Program-made: the position numbers and the translations under genes
Origin: Thermaerobacter marianensis DSM 12885
GTDB taxonomy: Bacteria; Bacillota; Sulfobacillia; Thermaerobacterales; Thermaerobacteraceae
Assembly: GCF_000184705.1 (NCBI RefSeq)
Contig: NC_014831.1
Coordinates: forward strand, 558,001 to 622,000
Length of the DNA stretch: 64,000 nucleotides
Direction of reading: 5' to 3'
The notes under the pieces: generated by a model
Databases searched by the model: none
What the model was told of the DNA's origin: nothing
The model's input: only the letters and a program-made list of their open reading frames with translations
Shown: piece by piece, positions 59,727 to 64,000 of the stretch
How positions within the stretch are numbered: position 1 is the stretch's first letter
How the letters are laid out: each line of letters begins with the position of its first letter

Positions 59727-60620
59727 TTGGGTTGGGTGGACGTACTCAACCTGCTGGTGGCCTCGCTGCTGCTGGCAGGGATCTACACCACCATGTCCTT
59801 CGGCATGACGGTCATCTATGGCGTGATGAAGATCATCAACCTGGCCCATGCGGGCTTCATGATGCTGGGCGCCTACTTTGTCTTTGAACTGTTCAACCGC
59901 CTGGGGGTGCATCCCATCCTGGGCGCCCTGCTGGCGTTCCCCGTCTTCTTCCTGGTGGGGATGGCCGTCCACTGGCTGCTGGTGCGCTGGTTGCCCGTCT
60001 CGGACCAGCCCACCCTGCCGTCCCTGCTGCTGCTGTTCGGACTGTGGCTGGTGCTGCAGAACGTGGGCTATGCCGTCTGGGGCAACCACGACCGGTCCAT
60101 CTACACGGCGATGACCCTGGCCACGGTACGGGTGGGCCCCCTCACCCTGTCGGTGGTGCAGCTGGTGGTCTTTGCGGTGGCCGTGGTGTCCCTGGTGCTG
60201 TTGCAGCTGATGCTGACCCGGACCTGGTTCGGGCGGGCGGTGCGCGCCCTGACCCAGAACCCCTTCGCCGGGCGGCTGGTGGGCATCGACACGGCGCGCA
60301 CGGCCCGGCTCAGCTTCGGCCTGGGGATCGCCTTCGCCGGGCTGGCGGGGGCGCTGCTGGCCTCCCTGTACTCCTTCGACCCCGACTTCGGGCGGCCGTT
60401 CCTGCTGCGGTCCTTCGTCATCATCGTGCTGGGCGGGCTGGAGTCCTTCGCGGGGGTGGCCCTGGGGGCCCTGATCCTGGCGCTGGTGGAGACCTTCAGC
60501 GTCCAGTTCGTGCCGGCGGGCTACCAGATGGCCATCTCCTTCTCCCTGCTGGTGGTGGCCCTGCTGGTGCTGCCCGGCGGTGTGGCCAGCCTGGTGGAGC
60601 GAAGGGGGCGTCCGTCGTGA
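59727..60620 (+). CDS. livH: Branched-chain amino acid ABC permease LivH type
   Basis: The 297-residue permease has about eight helices, with GIYTTMSFGMTVIYGVMKII and NLAHAGFMMLGAYFVFEL near the start and RALTQNPFAGRLVGIDTAR in the coupling loop. VLGGLESFAGVALGALILAL lies near the end. TTG 59727 is preferred because GGTGGAGG lies five bases upstream; ATG 59700 lacks a site but would add nine residues. It is separated from livK by 226 bases without an identified promoter. It overlaps livM by GTGA. Confidence 0.9.
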   Translation: MGWVDVLNLLVASLLLAGIYTTMSFGMTVIYGVMKIINLAHAGFMMLGAYFVFELFNRLGVHPILGALLAFPVFFLVGMAVHWLLVRWLPVSDQPTLPSLLLLFGLWLVLQNVGYAVWGNHDRSIYTAMTLATVRVGPLTLSVVQLVVFAVAVVSLVLLQLMLTRTWFGRAVRALTQNPFAGRLVGIDTARTARLSFGLGIAFAGLAGALLASLYSFDPDFGRPFLLRSFVIIVLGGLESFAGVALGALILALVETFSVQFVPAGYQMAISFSLLVVALLVLPGGVASLVERRGRPS

Positions 60621-61720
60621 GGGGCGGGGCGCAACAGGCCAAGCCCGTGCAGGCGGCGCGGCCCGCGGCCCAGGCGGGATCCCGCGGCGGGGGCCCGGCC
60701 GCGGCCGGCGGCAGGGGGCATGGGGGCCGGGCGGCCGGGGCGCCCGGGCGGCCGGGCATGGTCCGGGATGCCCTGGGCGCCCTGGCGCTGGTGATCCTCC
60801 TGGCGGCGCTGCCCCTGGCGGGATGGCAAGGCAACTTGCGGCTGCTGTTCACCACCTTGCTGTGGACCACCTGCAGCATCGCCTGGAACCTGGTGGGCGG
60901 CTTCGCCGGCCAGGTGTCCTTCGGCTTTGCCGTGTTCTACGGCCTGGGGGCCTACACGGCGGCCCTGCTGATCACGGCCGGCGGCGTGCATCCCTACGTG
61001 TCCTTCGCCGGGGCGGCCCTGGTGGCGGCGGTGGCGTCCCTGCTCATCGGCCTGCCCACCTTCCGCCTGCGCGGCCCGTACTTTGCCATCGCCACCATCG
61101 GGGTCAACGAGGCGGTGCGGGTGGTGATGAACAATCTGCAGTTCATCGGCGCCGCCAGCGGATACCGCGTGATGGAGCGGGCCCGGTTCGTCATGGAAGA
61201 ACACTACCTGACCGCGGTGGTGCTCTTTGCCGTGGCGCTGCTGGCCTCGGTGCTGGTGGCCCGCTCCCGCTTCGGGCTGGCCCTGCAGGCCATCCGCGAC
61301 GACGAGGACGCGGCCGCCGACGTGGGGATCAACCCCTTCCTGCACAAGCTGGCGGTCCACGCCCTGGCGGCGGCCCTGGTGGGGGCGGCGGGCGGCATCT
61401 ACGCCCGCTATGCCGCCTTCATCGACCCCAGCGGCGTGTTCAACTTCAACAACAGCGTGTCCATCCTGCTGATGCCCGTCATCGGCGGCCTGGCCACGGT
61501 GTGGGGGCCCGTGATCGGCGGCGCGGTGTACGGGATCGTCCAGGAAGAGCTGGTGGCGCGGTTCACCGATCTGCATCTGGGCATCTACGGTGCCCTGCTG
61601 ATCCTGATCATCCTGTTTGAGCCCGGCGGCGTGATGGGCCTGGCCCGGCGGGTGGCGGCGGCGGTGGGCCGGAAGCGGCCGGCAGACGCGGCCGTACCGG
61701 CCGGGGGGGTGAGAGCATGA
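60617..61720 (+). CDS. livM: Branched-chain amino acid ABC permease LivM type
   Basis: The 367-residue permease starts at GTG 60617 within the livH stop. About 45 Ala/Gly/Arg-rich residues come first, then TTLLWTTCSIAWNLVGGFAG, QVSFGFAVFYGLGAYTAALL, LRGPYFAIATIGVNEAVRVV, the coupling loop LALQAIRDDEDAAADVGINP and IGGLATVWGPVIGGAVYGIV. It pairs with LivH to form the channel. It is coupled to livG by an ATGA overlap. Confidence 0.92.
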   Translation: MRGGAQQAKPVQAARPAAQAGSRGGGPAAAGGRGHGGRAAGAPGRPGMVRDALGALALVILLAALPLAGWQGNLRLLFTTLLWTTCSIAWNLVGGFAGQVSFGFAVFYGLGAYTAALLITAGGVHPYVSFAGAALVAAVASLLIGLPTFRLRGPYFAIATIGVNEAVRVVMNNLQFIGAASGYRVMERARFVMEEHYLTAVVLFAVALLASVLVARSRFGLALQAIRDDEDAAADVGINPFLHKLAVHALAAALVGAAGGIYARYAAFIDPSGVFNFNNSVSILLMPVIGGLATVWGPVIGGAVYGIVQEELVARFTDLHLGIYGALLILIILFEPGGVMGLARRVAAAVGRKRPADAAVPAGGVRA

Positions 61721-62565
61721 CGGCGGGCGAGAAGGACCTCCGCGACGCGGCGGCGACGGGTGTGGGCTCCGGACGCGGTGACGGGGCGGCCGCCCGCGAC
61801 CCGGGGAGGGCAGGCGGCGTCCCGGTGCTGGAGGTGCGCGGGCTGACCCGCTACTTCGGCGGCCTGGCGGCGGTGAAGGACGTGGATCTGGTGGTTCCCG
61901 AAGGGCTGATCTTCGGGCTTATCGGGCCCAACGGCGCCGGCAAGACCACCACGTTCAGCATGATCGCCGGGTCGCTGCAGCCCAGCGCCGGCCGGGTGCT
62001 GTACCGCGGCCACGACGTCACCCGGCTCAAGGCGTTCCAGCGGGTGCGCCTGGGTATCGCCCGCACCCACCAGATCGTCCGGCCCTTCCGGTCCCTGTCG
62101 GTGGTGGAGAACGTGGAGCTGGCCACCCGCTACGGCCGGCGGCCGCCCCGGTCGGCGGCCGAGGCGCGGGAGCGGGCCCTGGAGGTCCTGGAATTCGTGG
62201 GGCTGGGCGCCCAGGCCGGCCTGCCCGCGGCGGTGTTGCCCGTGGGCCAGCAGAAGCTGCTGGAACTGGCCCGCGCCCTGGCGACGGCGCCCGATCTCCT
62301 GCTCTGCGACGAGATCTGCGGCGGCCTGACCGACGCCGAGACCCGGAACGTCATGGACCTCCTGCGCAGGATCCGCGACGCCGGCACGACCATCGTCTAC
62401 ATCGAGCACGACATGCGGGCCGTCATGTCGGTGTGCGACCGCATCGCGGTGCTCAACTTCGGCCAGAAGCTGGCCGAGGGGACGCCCGCGGAGATCCAGC
62501 GCAACCCGGCGGTCATCGAAGCCTACCTGGGCCGGGCGGCGGCGGAGGTGAGCGCCCGTGGTTGA
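61717..62565 (+). CDS. livG: Branched-chain amino acid ABC ATPase LivG type
   Basis: The 282-residue ATPase has LTRYFGGLAAVKDVDLVVPE, GPNGAGKTTTFSMIAG, FRSLSVVENVELA and LPVGQQKLLELARALATAP with a variant signature. The Walker B reads LLLCDEICGGLTDAET, with Ile-Cys where Pro-x is usual, and the switch is TTIVYIEHDMRAVMSVCDRI. The insert RYGRRPPRSAAEARE is shorter than in most LivG proteins. GGGGGGTGAGAGC precedes ATG 61717. It overlaps livF by eight bases. Confidence 0.9.
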   Translation: MTAGEKDLRDAAATGVGSGRGDGAAARDPGRAGGVPVLEVRGLTRYFGGLAAVKDVDLVVPEGLIFGLIGPNGAGKTTTFSMIAGSLQPSAGRVLYRGHDVTRLKAFQRVRLGIARTHQIVRPFRSLSVVENVELATRYGRRPPRSAAEARERALEVLEFVGLGAQAGLPAAVLPVGQQKLLELARALATAPDLLLCDEICGGLTDAETRNVMDLLRRIRDAGTTIVYIEHDMRAVMSVCDRIAVLNFGQKLAEGTPAEIQRNPAVIEAYLGRAAAEVSARG

Positions 62566-63337
62566 ACGGATGGTGACCGCCGGCCGGGGGACCGCGGCGG
62601 CGGAAGCGGCGGCGGAGCCGGCGGGACCGCCCCTGCTGGTCGCCGAGAACCTGGAGATCGCCTACGGTGCCGTGCAGGTGGTGTGGGGCCTGAGTTTCAA
62701 GGTGGCCCAGGGGCAGGTGGTGGCCCTGATCGGCTCCAACGGGGCCGGCAAGACCACCACCTTGCGGGCGGTGGCGGGGGTGCTGCCCCTGCGGGGCGGG
62801 CGGCTGGAGCTGGCGGGCGAAGACATCACCGCCCTGCCGGCCCACGCCCGGGTGGCCCGCGGCCTGGTGCTGGTGCCCGAAGGCCGCCAGCTGTGGCCGC
62901 GGATGACGGTCGAAGAGAACCTGGTGCTGGGCGCCTACTCGCCGGCCCTGCGCCGCCGCGTGGGGGAGAACCTGGAGCGGGTCTACGCCATGTTCCCTCG
63001 CCTCAAGGAGCGGCGGCACCAGCTGGCCGGCACCCTGTCGGGCGGCGAGCAGCAGATGTGCGCCATCGGTCGCGGGCTCATGGCCGAGCCTCGGGTGCTG
63101 ATGCTGGATGAACCGTCCCTGGGCCTGGCGCCGCGGCTGGTGGAGGAGGTCTTCCGGTTCGTCCGGGAGATCGCCGCCCAGGGGGTGACGATCCTGCTGG
63201 TGGAGCAGAACGTCCACTACACCCTGGAAGTGGCCGATTACGCCTACGTGCTGGAGACCGGCCACCTGACCCTGGAGGGGCCGGCGGTGGAACTGCGGGA
63301 GAACGACTACGTGCGCCGGGCCTACCTGGGCGCGTAG
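62558..63337 (+). CDS. livF: Branched-chain amino acid ABC ATPase LivF type
   Basis: The 259-residue ATPase is the second nucleotide-binding subunit: LEIAYGAVQVVWGLSFKVAQ, GSNGAGKTTTLRAVAGVLPL, LVLVPEGRQLWPRMTVEENL, LSGGEQQMCAIGRGLMAEP, VLMLDEPSLGLAPRLVEEV and ILLVEQNVHYTLEVADYAYV. These are all standard for LivF. GTG 62558 lies inside livG with GGAGGTGAG upstream. It ends the operon and is convergent with the enoyl-CoA hydratase gene. Confidence 0.94.
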   Translation: MVERMVTAGRGTAAAEAAAEPAGPPLLVAENLEIAYGAVQVVWGLSFKVAQGQVVALIGSNGAGKTTTLRAVAGVLPLRGGRLELAGEDITALPAHARVARGLVLVPEGRQLWPRMTVEENLVLGAYSPALRRRVGENLERVYAMFPRLKERRHQLAGTLSGGEQQMCAIGRGLMAEPRVLMLDEPSLGLAPRLVEEVFRFVREIAAQGVTILLVEQNVHYTLEVADYAYVLETGHLTLEGPAVELRENDYVRRAYLGA

Positions 63338-63384
63338 GCGGGCGGTGCGGGGGAACCCCGGTGCGGTGCGGGCCGTCCCCGCGG

Positions 63385-64000
63385 TCACCGCCCCCGGAAG
63401 ACCGGCGGGCGCCGCTCCACGAAGGACCGCATGCCCTCGCGCCGGTCGTCGGTGGGGACGCAAGCCGCGTAGAGCTCCAGCTCCCGGCGCCGGCCCTCTT
63501 CCCAGCCCAGGGAGCGGGTGGCCCGGATGGCCTGCTTGACCTGGCGCACGGCGATGGGGGCGTTGGCCGCGATGACCCCGGCCAGTTCCAGGGCCCGGGG
63601 CAACAGGCGGGCGGGCTCCGTCACCTCGGTGACCAGGCCGATGCGCCGGGCCGTGTCCACGTCGATGATCTCCCCCGTCATGATCAGCCGGCTGGCCCAG
63701 GCCTCGCCGACCACGCGGGGCAGGATCTGGGTGGCGCCGCCGCCGGGCATGATGCCGCGGGTCACCTCGGGCAGGCCGAAGCGGGCGTCGGCGGCGGCCA
63801 GGATGAAATCGCAGTTGAGGGCGATCTCGAAGCCGCCCGCCAGGCAGTACCCGCGGACGGCGGCGATCACCGGTACCGGCGTCTCCGCCACCGCCCGGAA
63901 CATGCGCTGGAAGACGTGGTGCTGGGCGAACCAGGCCTGTTCGTCCAGGGTCGCCCGCTCCTTGAGGTCCGCGCCGGTGCAGAAGGCCCGGTCGCCGGCG
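63385..64000 (-). CDS. Enoyl-CoA hydratase/isomerase family protein, 3' part (5' end outside window)
   Basis: The minus-strand frame continues past an internal Met at 63903 to the right edge (last full codon ends at 63999), where it reads AGDRAFCTGADLKERATLDE, the oxyanion-hole motif of crotonases. Downstream are GYCLAGGFEIALNCDFILAA, then FGLPEVTRGIMPGGGATQ with the catalytic Glu position, and RRPPVFRGR at the C-terminus. About 205 residues are visible. It would hydrate enoyl-CoA in beta-oxidation or amino-acid breakdown, in keeping with the acyl-CoA genes elsewhere in the window. Confidence 0.9.
   Translation of the reverse strand, partial: AGDRAFCTGADLKERATLDEQAWFAQHHVFQRMFRAVAETPVPVIAAVRGYCLAGGFEIALNCDFILAAADARFGLPEVTRGIMPGGGATQILPRVVGEAWASRLIMTGEIIDVDTARRIGLVTEVTEPARLLPRALELAGVIAANAPIAVRQVKQAIRATRSLGWEEGRRRELELYAACVPTDDRREGMRSFVERRPPVFRGR

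Larger units (their letters stand above)
3209..63164. repeat. Dispersed 10-mer GGACGAACCG / CGGTTCGTCC, 17 exact copies
   Basis: Copies read as GGACGAACCG start at 9587, 13102, 18174, 19755, 33400, 43609 and 47313. Copies read as CGGTTCGTCC start at 3209, 20522, 28735, 33856, 39558, 44384, 54836, 55992, 58345 and 63155. They occur on both strands, in coding DNA as DEP, RFV, GSS or VRP codons, and in gaps (13102, 44384). A rough composition model predicts well under one copy. Many lie in low-complexity tails and linkers. The function is unknown. Confidence 0.7.

Noticed and set aside
1-64000. tRNA, rRNA, CRISPR, transposase or integrase
   Set aside because: None was recognised on either strand; the dispersed 10-mer lacks the regular spacing of a CRISPR array.

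Overview
This is a very GC-rich (roughly 70% or more by eye), gene-dense bacterial chromosome segment. It combines Gram-positive traits: a T-box leader, a coproheme decarboxylase (ChdC/HemQ) and strong AGGAGG-type ribosome binding sites in front of many GTG and TTG starts. It also has features common in thermophiles, such as a membrane pyrophosphatase and many Ala/Gly/Pro-rich protein tails. I infer a Thermaerobacter-like member of the Bacillota; this rests on gene content and composition, not on a database match. No rRNA, tRNA, CRISPR array, transposase or integrase was seen.

Layout. 0-12 kb is a fatty-acid beta-oxidation block: a TetR regulator with an operator-like palindrome, etfB, etfA, a membrane FeS ETF:quinone oxidoreductase, a long-chain acyl-CoA ligase and an acyl-CoA thioesterase, followed by a GNAT/N-acylamino-acid-racemase-like pair. 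12-24 kb holds a second thioesterase, an SsuABC-type ABC importer, a CDF metal exporter, a YHS metal-domain protein, an RlmD-like rRNA methyltransferase, chdC and an amidase with a small N-terminal helical domain. 24-34.8 kb is an iron and cell-surface locus. A good sigma-A promoter with a downstream Fur-box-like palindrome opens it, and surface-glycan enzymes (AlkP-superfamily membrane enzyme, GT2, GT-C, epimerase) are interleaved with fbpA, fbpB and fbpC and a cupredoxin lipoprotein.

34.8-36.8 kb is the clearest foreign DNA: a low-GC (about 52-58% in lines I counted) two-gene island encoding an OLD/RloA-like AAA ATPase and a DUF4276 Toprim-like partner, a PARIS-like architecture and a candidate antiphage system. 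37-46 kb holds hppA, a 5-FCL-like/Mug-type DNA glycosylase fusion, a marR-MFS operon with an apparently leaderless marR, a MOSC protein, a ROK glucokinase and a DUF4260 protein. 46-54 kb is an ECF-sigma-led cluster with a membrane protein, two ABC ATPases, a VanZ-like protein and two permeases, one carrying a large extracytoplasmic domain.

54-58 kb is a serine-biosynthesis operon (class V aminotransferase plus serA) behind a serine T-box with a UCC specifier. A 42-residue membrane protein lies on the opposite strand. 58-63.3 kb is a complete livKHMGF-type ABC importer, and the window ends inside an enoyl-CoA hydratase gene.

Two sequence-level signals run through the window. The 10-mer GGACGAACCG (or its complement) occurs 17 times on both strands and in several reading frames, far above composition expectation. 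Perfect GC-only hairpins without U-tracts recur between genes. Tight ATGA/GTGA overlaps indicate translational coupling in most operons.
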